From Karalla daura (Eukaryota; Chordata; Actinopteri; Chaetodontiformes; Leiognathidae): DNA of 64,000 bases. Both the position numbers and the translations under genes were made by a program. The notes under the pieces were generated by a model, which was given only the letters and a program-made list of their open reading frames with translations, ran no database searches and was not told where the DNA came from. Positions 1-11,450 of this stretch are shown one piece after another (the stretch's first letter is position 1; each line of letters opens with the position of its first letter). The stretch is from contig CM055205.1 in NCBI GenBank assembly GCA_029224185.1, forward strand, positions 8,309,688-8,373,687, given 5' to 3'.

Positions 1-270
1 CAAGTCGCATCTAGAAAGTTACGCTCCCCTTTCATTACTGCTGGTCATCCGCAGTCCTTGGGTCTGGCCAACGGGTTTCTTTTCCAAAGCGTCTTCGCAC
101 ACTTTGAAAGAGGCGGCCTGTTGTTATTAGAGGCCGTGTGCCATGCTCCCAGTGAGCGCTGGCACGTAGCGAGAGTTTATCATCTCGCCCACATACTCTC
201 TGTGTCGCACTGTCTGCGGCACTTAATTCATCCAACCATCTGTCTGTCTGCATCTGTCTTATCTGCCACG

Positions 271-306
<36 letters not shown>

Positions 307-2102
307 CCCTGTCCTCCTTCCTGCCTCTCCGTATCTGTCATTTACTCCGAGTGCAGTCGAGTGGAAGATGTTGGCTCGGGCAGGAACTTTAGCAGGTGTT
401 GCCTCTGTGCTGACAGCTGAATGGCATCCTCCAGGCTTTAGTCGTGGCCCGTTTCCAGGGAGCTCACTCCCGCTGTCGTCACCACAGCGGACAAAGTGCA
501 TTACCAGTGTGCAGTTTGGATGCACCCGTGCCCTAAAAGCTACATGAATTGGGTCAGAGAGGGATGCATGGATGCATACCAACTCAACTGATGCATCTGA
601 ACTCCTGAAGCATCAAGAGGGCAAACTCTACTGATGAGACACTGATGGTGACGACATCATGGGCCGTGTCCAAAATCACAGACTTACTCACCACTTACTT
701 ATATAGCGAATCCTATATAGAGGACTGAAAGGTCACTGTTGACGTCACCATAGCCGCATAAATAAGTCGCATGCCTGCATTTTAGTGACAAATCTATATT
801 GCATGAAGGTGGATATTGCTTGGTTGGGGACCATCGGCTGACCGCTCAACCTTTATTTGTAGAGCACATCTAAACCAACAGAAGTTGACCAAAGTCCAGT
901 AAACCAATAAAGGAGCATAATGGCCAGATGGCATACTGCTGTTGTTGATAGGACGCAGCTCATCCCGATATGTACACAGTGCGGGAAACCAGCTCAGCCT
1001 GGATTAAAAGCAGAGAGGAAGGAGACAGTTGAGAAGTCTCCAGGTCTCCTCTGGTCTTAGGGACCTCCAGCTGTAGCTGGTTGGCTGACCCAACTGTCCT
1101 GGCCATAACCTAAAGCAGACTGGTGGCTACTACTGCAATACGGTCCTTTACCCGTGAGGAGACAAGCTACTTTACTATGTTTACTTTTCTATTTAGGGTA
1201 TAATAATTCTCACTGTACACTTGGACAGCAGTATAACAAAGAGTAATCACTATGTAATAGTGAGTGAACTGGGACACAGATCACCAAACAGCTGTTATCG
1301 AAGAAAATGGTTAAGTCTTTTTTGACACAAAGAAAAGAAGAAAGGAAAGCATACTTTTCTTATTTCTTTTCTATCATTTCTAGCTTGCCGTTTGGTGATG
1401 TCTTCACCATTAATGTGTAATGTTGAATTACGTGGAGATACTCTTGAGTGCAGCCTGTTCAGAGGCGACCATTTAACTGCAGTTGACCTTGAATGCGGAA
1501 ATTCACGGCAATAATAACCAGTTCCAAGTAGCCCGCCTATTCAGTGCTCTCCGTCTGAGGAGTGACATTTATAGCTCTCGTCTCTGCGAGCCCAGCAGTG
1601 GATCTTCCAGTGGCTGCTTCCTATCATGAAGCTCCAGCTCTGACGCTGCGCGGATCTGCCAAGAACATTTCCGATCTGAGCTTGGGAGGAGAAACAAGTT
1701 GATTTGATTGTACAGATGACTGCAGCCCCGTGTCCCATCTCGTCCCCCCGGCCCCCAGAGCGTAGCTGCGCCTGGAGAATCATCCATGCATTAAGAGGAA
1801 ATTAGCCTGACAGGAGTCGGTTTCCTGTTGTCCCTGACCCGCTGCTCTCCGACTGTGTGATAATCACATGAGGAACATTGATGATGCTGGCGGTGGAGGG
1901 TTCATTATACATGCCATATGGTTCGTACAGCGCTGGATATGCTCAGCGTGCCTCTTAATAGCCTTAATCACATCATTATATTCACATATTGAGGCAGCTC
2001 TATGGGGGGGACTCTTGTTCAATGAGACCGTGATTCACGAGAATGAGAGGCCAACCCTTTCGTAATGGCGGGAGAAACGTGTGAAGATCCAGAAGCCGTT
2101 AC
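1..2102. other. laptm4b intron or downstream region, no exon found
   Basis: I searched the minus strand for the last LAPTM4B exons (the conserved CVWNCY motif and the PPxY tail) and did not find them, so they should lie left of position 1. The stretch holds a (TC)n microsatellite at about 272-302 and otherwise unremarkable sequence. Short open frames here show no recognisable family. Confidence 0.5.
272..302. repeat. (TC)n microsatellite
   Basis: Run of TC dinucleotides seen directly in the plus strand, flanked by pyrimidine-rich sequence. Confidence 0.9.
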
Positions 2103-5100
2103 CTTGAAGGAGAGGATGCAGCCGATGAAGAGGAGGACTGCGAAAACTAGGCACATGTTGTTGGTGGACATGATGTCCTCTTTGTAAGGGAATGTCCCTG
2201 GCTGGAAGAGAGACAGAGTCAGAGAGAGAGAGTGAAAAACCCAAATCGTAGGCGAGAAAACGAGAACAGACGCGTGCGAGTTTCGAGTTTGGAGGTCTTC
2301 TCACCAGCTGCTGGAGGTAGTCCTGCACCGTGTTGGGATACACCACCACACTAATGGCTACCAGCGTGTTAAGGGCAAAGTCGAAGATTTGGTAGCAGAA
2401 GAATGGAATGATCCAAGCTGCGTGTTGCTGTAAGGAGAGAGAGAGAGAGAGAGAGCGCAGATGAAGACACTGAGAAACCCGGTCCTCGACCCACTCCTCG
2501 ACTCCAACCCTCTTACCTTGTAAGCACCGTACGTCGCCATGCCACATATAAGGATCATGAGCAGGGAGATGGCGGTGGCGATGCAGATGTCTGCGGAGGG
2601 AGACCAAAGGCAGCGAGGTGAGCACAGATCATCTCGATTAATCAGCCGTAAAGAGCGCCACGCCGGTTTCCTGGAAACCCCTCGACGGGCGCGTAATCTA
2701 AAAGCTTTTTACGAGGACAAAGCAAAAGCACCGTAAGTAACCCGACCACTATTTGTGGCATCCGCTCTGGAAAAATACAGGACCAAAAAAAAAAAAACAT
2801 GATCAGCAGCTGGATAATTGTTATGCAAGAGGTTCTAAATTTGACTCAACGTAACACCCTCCTCTCCTCGCCAGCGCTCGCATCACAGCTGTGGCAGATG
2901 AGACCCCGGTCCGTTTTATTAGGCTTTCATATGGGGGGGTGGAAGAATATGAGCAGATAAACCTGGGTTTTCAGTACCGGGACTGGTGGTGAATCAATGA
3001 CATTATATAATATTAAAAAGAAAAAAGGAAAGAAAGAAAAACCCGAGTGCAGCTCGGGTTTATTATCATGGCTGTTGGTGTGTCCTTACACTCAGCGGCA
3101 GTGATTAATGCGGCACTGATACCGTGTTAAGACCCAGGAAATAACCATGCCCTTTCCATCGTAATCCCCTGCCACACACACTGGGGACACACACACACAG
3201 TTCACACATACTATATATATATATATATATTTATATATAAACAATGCGTGTGTGTAAACGGTGTTGGCACAACAGCCTTTATCTGCAACATACACATGTT
3301 CGAGACGATAATGTTGTGATTTTCTCTGGCGATGCTTCCAAGCGTTCCCATAGCTGTGAAGTCATTTTCTGCAGCTGGGCCTCGCGCTCAGTGCATTTTC
3401 CCAGCTTTTGTTCCCGTTTACTGCTCTGCTTTATGCGTGACTGCATACGCGACCCCCGGGTCGCGTGGGAGACCCTGCGCCTCGCGCAGCACGTCACGTC
3501 GCCGCACCGCACCAGCTCGTCTCCATCCTTTCGCAATCCGGTGCTACGCAAGCGACGCAAACACCGCCCAGCCAGTCAAGATGGCCGTTATAATCCGACG
3601 GGAGAATTAGAGCAGTCGTTTTTAATCAGAGTGGCCAGTGACAGAGTCCGTGGGGCTCTGGAGGCGACTGTGATGATGATGGTGATAGCTGCTGGAGGGG
3701 AGAGGAGGAGGAGGAGGAGGAGGATGAGGAGGAGGAGGAGGAGGAGGAGGAGGGGGCAGTGAAAAAAATACACATGCGTTCTGATTTGTTCTTCACGGAG
3801 CTGAGCCTACTCAGCTCGGCGCTGTGCTGAGAGCAGCAATCTGGGGAAAGAAGTGGTGGGCAGAGAGGAGAGGAGGAGGGAGGAGGGGGGGGTTGGCAGA
3901 CATACATGACACTATATGGACATGCTGCTGGCACTGAGACACTAGACCATAACGCTACTGAACCATGAGGGTGTGTTCTTGAACACTACGGCATTTAAAT
4001 AGTGAATCTGGCATCTCGGGTTTGTATGTCCATCCACGTGACCACGGCAGTGTCACAGAGTTAGTTGGAGCCACTGGCACACATAGAGGGAAGGCAGAGA
4101 CCCTGGACAGGCCTCACAGGGCACACACACACATACCATTCACACGAATATCGAGAGGCCATTAAGAGACCTAAATATGCATGTTTTTGGACTGTGAAAG
4201 GAAACCAGAGTACCTGGAAAAACAAAACCCACGCAGATACAGACATACATATATGGAGGTTACAAAGGGTTGAAAACATTTAACATTTCATTCACTTTAC
4301 AGCAATAATTGCTTTATTTACAACACTGCCAGGAGGTCAAGGTGACTTCTAATTGATGGAGTATTGATCCCACATGGTGGATTGTGCGGTTAGCATCATG
4401 GGTTTTCTCTGCGTCCTCCAGTTTCCTCCCACAGTTCAGAAACATGCACGCTAAGGGTCAAGTGGAGACTCTAAACTGCCTCTAGACGTGAGTGTGAGCG
4501 TGGATGGTACGTGTGCCTTCGTCCTATGTCTGCTGGAGACACCTGGTTGACTCCATGTGACCCGGCACGTACAGAGTCCCGCAGCACTCACTTGCATCGT
4601 CCATGACATCGATGTCGGTCCCCAGCTCCGAGCTGGTAAGGTGGTAGCGGTACTGAACTGGGTCGTTGAGAGCCGACAGCAGGATGAGTAGGACCACGGC
4701 ATTGATGAGCTGGGGGGAGAAGGAGGGGGGGTAGAAGATCAATACCCATGTTATACTGGATCAACTCCACAGAGAGATTAATGTTTCCACACAGAGGGTG
4801 ATGAGAGTAGTTCAAACAGGGAGAGGTGGAGGAGGCGCTTATCAAAATACCACATCGCTAAATGTATGATACACAAAAACATTTTTCAAAAGTAGGATGT
4901 AGTGAGATGGGAAACAGAAGGAGAAGAACAAAACTGTGACGAAACTGTCACTCCATCACAGGATATTTCATCCTCACGTTCAATGTGGAAAAACTGGTTT
5001 CAGCTATGTTGAATCTGCACTGCCGTATTTCAGTGGGACATATCAAAACATATGCTCAACTATTCGGTTGGTATGTCTAGTTTTTTTAATACACAGAACT

Positions 5101-6011
5101 GTTTGCAGAACGGTTTGCATAGAGGCTTAAATAATGAAATAAAACGATTCAATTGGTCGTTTTGGGCTCTAAAGAGCCAAATAGATAGTTTTTGTTCGAC
5201 CAACACTTACACAATGATGTAAAATGAGCGTCACATTTGAGATGCTGGAAGTTAATAAACCGACTGGTTCCGGACAGCACCTGTCCTCATACATCCTATT
5301 TATCGCCATGTTCTGCTCATATCTAAAACATTTTATATAAATAAATACCCTTTATCTCGTGTGGGGAAACAGATCTGGAAGCATTTTCTGGCCCCTCTGG
5401 TCACCTTTCGTCTACTTTAACAGCAGTGGTACTGTTGCTAGTAGTAGTAGAGCGGTTAAACATAGATGGGGACTCAGGGGCCAGGGATTTACCGGGTTTA
5501 CGGGACTATGTTTAAAGCTCGAGGAGGTAAAAACAGCAGCAAAGTCCACAGGAATAGTGAAGAGGGATGAATGTAGGACACGGCGAGCGAGCTGCTGGAG
5601 GGTTTCACCGGAGCCCCGCCACAAAGTCACCGCACCGTGCGATGCTGGTAATTCAGCGTTTCCCAGTCCGTCTCTGCGTTTTCACAGCCACATTCAGGGC
5701 GACCCTGTGGTTTTAGAAACATGGTCTGGCACCGAGCAAAAAAAAAGCCAAATAAACAACAAGCATCGGCGAGGAGAAAGCAGCCGAGTGGAGCTCATTC
5801 ATTAGCTCCGCGCAGAGAGACCTCAACTGTGATCGGTATCGCATTTCGACGCGTTTGTGTCACTGGCATAGAGGGGGAAAACAGGGATGATGAAAGGAAG
5901 AAAGATGCGATTTCTTACCATGTACCATATTCCCAGGATGATGGTGCCCGTCCGTACATGGCAGCAGAGGCAGCAGCTCGTCGAGTACCACCGGTCCCAC
6001 GGCGAAATCAT
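2103..6011 (-). CDS. laptm4b: laptm4b, lysosomal-associated transmembrane protein 4B (3' end off window)
   Basis: Four-helix membrane protein of late endosomes and lysosomes; the family is known to affect sphingolipid, amino-acid and receptor trafficking. Coding exons on the minus strand: 6011-5919, 4709-4592, 2590-2517, 2427-2305 and 2201-2103, all with GT-AG borders, giving 169 residues in frame. Residues 13-20 (CCLCCHVR) are the family N-terminal cysteine signature. Membrane segments lie at about 22-45, 72-92, 100-125 and 150-169. LINAVVLLILLSAL and AAWIIPFFCYQIFDFALN match LAPTM4B rather than LAPTM4A. The start at 6011 (MISPWDRWYS) was chosen because it gives the family's short cytosolic N-terminus; an in-frame ATG at 6062 would add 17 residues. 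The last exons, with the PPxY ubiquitin-ligase-binding tail, are missing, so this is a partial gene cut by the window edge, not a pseudogene. Confidence 0.93.
2431..2455 (-). repeat. (GA)n/(CT)n tract forming the polypyrimidine tract of laptm4b exon 4
   Basis: GA dinucleotide run on the plus strand. Read in the direction of laptm4b transcription it is CT repeats ending a few bases before the acceptor CAG at 2430-2428, so the microsatellite is the polypyrimidine tract of that exon. Confidence 0.8.
3181..3240. repeat. (AC)n then (AT)n microsatellites
   Basis: Short AC run near 3187-3200 followed by an AT run near 3211-3239, in laptm4b intron 2. Confidence 0.8.
3702..3756. repeat. (GGA)n trinucleotide tract
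   Basis: Imperfect GGA/GAG repeat seen directly; it creates low-complexity Arg-rich and Ser-rich open frames that are not genes. Confidence 0.85.
4085..4260 (+). repeat. Common fish interspersed repeat, plus orientation
   Basis: Shares ordered blocks with the copies at 32318 and 53080: CA-rich CATTCACAC segment, AT(G)CATGTTTTTGGACTGTG, GGAAACCAGAGTACCTGG and AACCCACGCA. The pattern is familiar from many teleost genomes; its class is not assigned here because no coding part or terminal structure is visible. Confidence 0.6.
4390..4570 (-). repeat. Common fish interspersed repeat, minus orientation
   Basis: Reverse-complement form of the same repeat: CCAGTTTCCTCCCACAG, AAACATGCAC, GACTCTAAACTGCC and GTGAGTGTGAGCG in the expected order. 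It lies opposite the copy at 4085-4260 and reaches within about 25 bp of the donor of laptm4b exon 2 (GT at 4591-4590). Confidence 0.6.
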
Positions 6012-9000
6012 TCTTCTGTTGGCCGGGGTCAAGGCTATTTCATGAAGGCTGCCCAAAATCACGAGTTATTCGGGACCGAAAGATTGAGGAGGGGCGGGGG
6101 GGTGGAAGGGGGGCAGGCGAAAAAATAAAAATGAAAAATAAAAAATGAGCAGAACCAGCTGGGATGCGATGTGTGCCTGCTGCTATCACCCCTACGTCCA
6201 CATCCAGTAAAGTCCACAGTGTGTCTGAGGGAGGGAGGGAGGGAGAGGGAGGGAGGGGGAGAGAGAGAGAGAGAGAGAGGGGGAGAGAGAGGGAGGGAGA
6301 GAGAGAGAGAGAGAGTTAATCCGGCTCATCCCGGAGTCACGTGACCAGATCTGGCTCCTCCTGACCAATATCTGCAACACTGGATGCAAAAAAAAAGCAT
6401 CTTAGTTTTAGTCCAGTTTTTCCAGTTTCGATTCCTATCTCGTAGCGACTATTTGTTAGTGTTGTAAGATTAAGTTTTTGGTTTTAATCCAATTCACTGA
6501 TGGGGCAGATACAGTTTTTGCTAATATTATTTGCTGTTGGTCACATTTTGTTTCCATTGGTGATTCGGTGATTGCACCATGGTGGGCCTATGTTGCTGTG
6601 TACTCTTATCTGTATAAACTACAATACCACGTACTTTGTAATGGACACTAAACTTCTCTTTGCCTGACTGGCAAAACGTACCAGTACTGACAAGTTTAAA
6701 TTTGTTGTTCCTGACAAATGGCTGCCACAGCAGCTGTTCACTACACCTGGTGTGTAGTAAACAAGTGCTTAATGTGCTTTCAAGGTGAATTGAATCCACT
6801 GATTAGCCGGAGTGCTGATCCACAGAGGATCTAGAATGCTTGAATGGCGTATTCATCCTCGTTCTCTGGTGTTAACGCTGAGCCCTCTGGAGGTGTTGTG
6901 GGCCTAAATAAGTAACACTGAGGATGGATGGTGCCCACCTGATGACCTCGATTAGGTTTTTACCCCTCTCCCACTCAGGAAGCTTGAAGGGATTGTACCA
7001 TCAAATCCCACAAGATTTACTAATTTAGAAGCTATGGAGTATTGGTGGTGTTAAATATATCTTGCTATTCTACAAGCTCTTTTCAAATCCTTTTTGTGGT
7101 GTGGTCCGTTTCTGCACACGCTTGATTCATGTTTATCTGGCAACTGTTGGCTTTACAGCGATTGGCTGTTTTGCATGCCACTCACATGAATGATCATAAA
7201 CAACTAGTTTAGCAACTTATTCCTAAACTGAGCACATCCAGCTTTACATCTTTGAGCCAGGAACAGAGAAGGAATCAGATGGAACAAACTGCTGCCTTGC
7301 AGTCACATCCTTTCATTGGACTGCATACCTGAAACATAGTAGAAATGCAAAGTACATGCAAACTGTTTTGGAAACAGGAGCAGTATAATTTGCATCACAT
7401 CTGTATTTTACATAACCATATCTTGTCTCAGTTTTTAGCTGCCATTCACCATGCAAATCACTGCCTGGAAACAGTGTTGTTGCAGTATTCACCATAGCCA
7501 AGGTAAAAGGGATTTTTACTCCCAGTCCCCCTTAACACACAGCTCTCTCACATGCATATATGAACTCAAATATTAGATTTTAATATGTAGTGATGAGTTT
7601 TTGTGGCTGTCAAGAGCAGACTTATATATGTTTTTAAATTTATTCTAGTGTCAAATTGTGGAAATGTAGTTTTTCAGAATTTTCTCAATGGCATTTGTTT
7701 CACTGTATTAAAATACAGTGGTTACAAATGGTCCCAAACATAGCAGTTACCCTAGTTTTAAGATCTTTATTGGAGCTGATATTGTCATCATATTTCAAAT
7801 AATCTTGCATCGATAATGAAAAAAAACATTTGAAGTCAAAGCCATCAGGGGAGAACTACACACCGATCAGTGTCTCTCTGTGAAACTAAATGAAACAGTG
7901 ATTGACAGGACAAGACACGTGTCCAGTTGTCTTCCTATCGGTGTGAAGATCATGGACCCGCCCGACAGATGGGCCGGTGACTACACTTCTAAGCCCTGGT
8001 GGGTGGACTGCATCATTGTCACATTAGGGGATTTTCCTCCCCTACCATGACTTAGTGCTGCACAGCCTGCCACCTCTTTAAAGGCTGGAGCAGTTCAGAG
8101 GGGGAAATCTCAGCCCGATGGTGTGGCTCCTCCAGCCTTGAAGGCTTTCCATTGAACAGGCACAGAGAAAATGTTGAGCGTGAGAGTTGCACACAGATTC
8201 GGAGAGGGATTTGACATAATGACCGGAAATACAAAGCTTTATAATCCGGTTTTCTCCGGCCTGCTGGGGAGCAACACAATCCCACAGCTGGTGCTTGGCT
8301 AAATTTGTTTGTTGGTTTGGTCGTTTAATGTTGCCACACTGTTGGAGGACGGAGCTGAAGCCGGTGCGGGTTCAGACACGGGGACTTTGGACGGATCTTT
8401 TTTTTAAAAACTGCATTAGCCAGTGATTTTCCTCTTTCATAGCAGGGCTTTGAGCAACTGCCGGCCCATCCATTAAGAGAGTGCCCTTCACTATTAATAA
8501 ATCTGCCTCTCGTACGCACACAAACAAGAGAAATAAGTCGGAACATAATCTGCGGCTGTGAAGAATGAGAGGGGGAAAAAAATGAAACAAACGTGATTTC
8601 CCTCTGAAGGGAAGGTGAATGGACACAGAGCCAGAGATTGCGGGAGATTAAAAGCTGGTAAATCCTAAATGAACTGAGAGATAAGGGATGGAGGGAGGGA
8701 TGAGATGAAGGAGGTCAGCCTCTGTAAAGCGTGCCACGCGGCTGGCTCGCTGCACTGACTGGGCCAGCGTTCGGCCCCGGGAGGGTCGCTGCACCCGGGG
8801 CCTAACATCGGCCTGGCTGCTGACACACATTTGTTCCATAGCGTGTGCCGAATCCTCGCTGTATTAATCACAGATTTTGGGATTAGTTTGATGGAAAACA
8901 TGAAAACAAGATGTCAGGAGACAAGGGGGGGGAGCGAGAGCACCATCTATGATGAATTCCTACGTCGGTCCCTTCAGGTCATTTAGAGAAGAAATTCAAC

Positions 9001-9176
9001 TGTATGATTAAACAGAGGTTGCTTCTTGAGGTGTCATCATCCTAACTTGACATCTCTTCATTTTACCTGAATTATATAATGGAAGCAGGGAATACAGTTT
9101 GGACTGGTCGCCAGCCCATTGTAGGATGTACATTTAGATTTAAATTGTGTCAAATCAACCCCTGAATTTCACAAAA
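6012..9176. other. Region upstream of laptm4b and downstream of mtdh; no gene seen
   Basis: No open frame here resembles a known protein and no exon-like conserved block was recognised. It starts with the laptm4b 5' region, including a long GA-rich tract at 6228-6315. A fragment near 9095-9120 (TGGACTGGTCGCCAGCCCAT) looks like a piece of the common fish repeat. The remainder is ordinary intergenic sequence. Confidence 0.5.
6228..6315. repeat. GA/GGGA-rich low-complexity tract upstream of laptm4b
   Basis: Mixed GGGA and GA repeats on the plus strand, thus CT-rich on the laptm4b sense strand, 217-304 bp upstream of the chosen start codon. It may fall in the promoter or 5'UTR; no TATA box was identified. 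Confidence 0.85.
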
Positions 9177-10194
9177 ATGAATAGATATTATTGTATCTTC
9201 CTGTTTATTTTCAGCGGTTTAATTAGCTGGGTCCAGATGATCGAGTTTGTCCTAAAAAAGCTGATGTATAAGAAATGCTTGTCTTTTTGGATAGGGAAAG
9301 CGGTTTAACCTAAGTTTGACATCATTCACTTCATTGATTCTTTGTGTTGAAGCTTCAAAGCAAAAGGAGAATAACTTCTGAGTCAAATCCTCTTTGGAGA
9401 CAAAGAAATAAACGTGGCTCAGCGACACAGTGATATCAAGCAAGTCTTATTTATTTCTGACATTTTTACCAAACGAACATAGAAATATCATTTGTTTCTC
9501 ATTAAACAAAAACCATTCACATTTCGTTTAATCACAAACCGTAGCGCTAGAGACAGGTATATAAATACATTGATTGAATCCATCTTAATCATTAGTAAAA
9601 ATTCAAACAAACCAAAAAAGAAAAAAATATCGGGGCACCGGAAGCCACAGCGACGTATCAGTTTGTTCTATCAGGTCTAAACAACACCAGCTGATCAACA
9701 CCTTGAAGCCTACCACTACGGCACTTTGCCTACCAACCACAGACTCCTGGCAACGTTTTGCTATACTGGATGCCCACAAAAGCTGCAATTTGTCTCATTT
9801 TAAAAAAGCTATTACAGTATTTACACTGAGTGGTACTCCGGGACCAAGTACTAACGGTTAAAGCAATAAATCATTCTTCTCATTTAATGTACACAAGTAC
9901 TATTATCAAAGTCATGCAAGATGAAGGAAATCGCCAGACGTCAAAACTTGCAACTGGATGAAGACTATAAAAAAAGATGCCAATGGACTTTCTGTACAAC
10001 TACAGGTTAAGGCAATGGAATTAAATTCCTTTTATGTGTGTGTCACTGTGTCTGTGTGTTTGTGTGTACGCACGCGTCTCTTAGAAAAAACAACTCTGCT
10101 GTAGAATTAAAGCTGCTCCATGTCATATGTCTATGTACTGTATGTCTTCATTCTCATACCCACTCCCCTCCCCCGTCATACATCCTGGAAGTCA
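9177..10194. repeat. Left copy of a 1018-bp direct repeat flanking Rex3
   Basis: Every base checked in this interval recurs 2270 bp to the right, at 11447-12464. Identity stops at both ends: base 9176 is A against G at 11446, and base 10195 is A against G at 12465. The sequence is AT-rich with no convincing coding frame; on the minus strand it carries AATAAA (9450-9455) and T-rich stretches like a 3'UTR, so it may be the distal mtdh 3'UTR. Confidence 0.93.
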
Positions 10195-11446
10195 ATAGCC
10201 AATAGTCGAACCTCGGATCCAGGAGGAACAATGCGGTTTTCGTCCCGGCCGTGGAACACTGGACCAGCTCTATACTCTCCACAGGGTGCTCGAGGGTTCA
10301 TGGGAGTTTGCCCATCCAGTCCACATGTGTTTTGTGGACTTGGAGAAGGCTTTCGACCGTGTCCCTCGTGGTGTCCTGTGGGGGGTACTCCGGGAGTACG
10401 GGGTCCAGGGCTCTCTACTGAGGGCCGTGCGGTCACTGTATGACCGGTGCAGTAGCTCGGTTCGCATGGCCGGCAGTAAGTCAGGCCTGTTCCCGGTGCA
10501 TGTAGGCCTCCGACAGGGCTGCCCTTTGTCACCGGTTCTGTTCATCACCTTTATGGACAGAATTTCTAGGCGCAGCAGGGGGCCAGAGATGGTCCGGTTC
10601 GGGAGTCATGGGATCTCATCTCTGCTCTTTGCAGATGATGTTGTCTTATTGGCTCCCTCGAGCCAGGACCTCCAGCATGCACTGGGGCGGTTTGCAGCCG
10701 AGTGTGAAGCAGCTGGGATGAGAATCAGCACCTCCAAGTCCGAGGCCATGGTTCTCGACCGGAGAAAGGTGGAATGCCCTCTTCAGGTCGGTGGAGAGCC
10801 CCTGCCTCAGGTGGAGGAGTTCAAGTATCTTGGGGTCTTGTTCACGAGTGAGGGAAGGATGGAGCGAGAGGTCGACAGGCGGATCGGTGCAGCGGCTGCA
10901 GTAATGCGGTCACTGTATCGGTCCGTCGTGGTGAAGAAGGAGCTGAGCCAAAAGGCGAAGCTCTCGATTTACCGGTCGATCTACGTTCCTACCCTCACCT
11001 ATGGTCATGAACTCTGGGTCATGACCGAAAGAATGAGATCCCGGATAGAAGCGGCTGAAATGGGTTTCCTCCGCAGAGTGGCGGGGCGCTCCCTTAGAGA
11101 TAGGGTGAGGAGCTCTGTCACCCGGGAGGAGCTCGGAGTAGAGCCGCTGCTCCTCCACATCGAGAGGAGCCAGCTGAGGTGGCTCGGGCATCTGAATCGG
11201 ATGCCTCCTGGACGCCTCCCTAGGGAGGTGTTCCGGGCATGTCCATCCGGGAGGAGACCCAGGGGAAGACCCAGGGCACGCTGGAGTGACTATGTCACCC
11301 GGCTGGCCTGGGAACGCCTCGGGATCCTCCCGGAAGAGCTGGAGGAAGTGTCCAGGGAGAGGGAGGTCTGGGCGTCCCTGCTTAGACTGCTCCCCCCGCG
11401 ACCCGGCCCCGGATAAGCGGAAGAAGATGGATGGATGGATGGATGG
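10195..11446 (+). mobile_element. 5'-truncated Rex3-type (RTE clade) non-LTR retrotransposon
   Basis: A LINE fragment of about 1.25 kb. It begins abruptly inside the reverse transcriptase region, has no endonuclease domain or 5' end, and finishes with GGATAAGCGGAAGAAGATGG followed by GATG repeats. A (GATG)n tail is a known trait of fish Rex3. It lies in plus orientation, opposite to the neighbouring genes, and sits exactly between two copies of a 1018-bp direct repeat. 5' truncation is normal for LINE copies made by target-primed reverse transcription. The family name rests on remembered protein and tail features, not on a search. Confidence 0.82.
10199..11416 (+). CDS. Rex3-type reverse transcriptase, C-terminal fragment
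   Basis: Open for 405 codons, without an internal stop, from just inside the element's left edge to TAA at 11414-11416; a TAG at 10196-10198 precedes it. Reverse transcriptase motifs appear in order: GFRPGRGTLDQLYTL, FVDLEKAFDRVPRG (motif A), GLRQGCPLSPVLF (motif B), LLFADDVVLLA (catalytic FADD, motif C) and FKYLGVLFTSEG. A C-terminal region with RWLGHLNRMPPGRLPREVF and basic RRPRGRPRARW follows. The usual N-terminal apurinic endonuclease and first RT blocks are absent, so this copy cannot act by itself. The first ATG, at 10286, is not the element's natural start. The undamaged frame suggests a young insertion. Confidence 0.85.
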   Translation, partial: PIVEPRIQEEQCGFRPGRGTLDQLYTLHRVLEGSWEFAHPVHMCFVDLEKAFDRVPRGVLWGVLREYGVQGSLLRAVRSLYDRCSSSVRMAGSKSGLFPVHVGLRQGCPLSPVLFITFMDRISRRSRGPEMVRFGSHGISSLLFADDVVLLAPSSQDLQHALGRFAAECEAAGMRISTSKSEAMVLDRRKVECPLQVGGEPLPQVEEFKYLGVLFTSEGRMEREVDRRIGAAAAVMRSLYRSVVVKKELSQKAKLSIYRSIYVPTLTYGHELWVMTERMRSRIEAAEMGFLRRVAGRSLRDRVRSSVTREELGVEPLLLHIERSQLRWLGHLNRMPPGRLPREVFRACPSGRRPRGRPRARWSDYVTRLAWERLGILPEELEEVSREREVWASLLRLLPPRPGPG

Positions 11447-11450
11447 ATGA
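11424..11450 (+). repeat. (GATG)n tail of the Rex3 element
   Basis: About five GATG units end the element and run into the right repeat copy, whose first bases (ATGA) overlap the tail pattern. Such tails mark the 3' end of Rex3/RTE elements. Confidence 0.85.

Noticed and set aside
9252..9788. Small open frames repeated exactly at 11522-12058
   Set aside because: They repeat because the DNA is duplicated, not because of protein conservation; the peptides look like AT-rich untranslated sequence.
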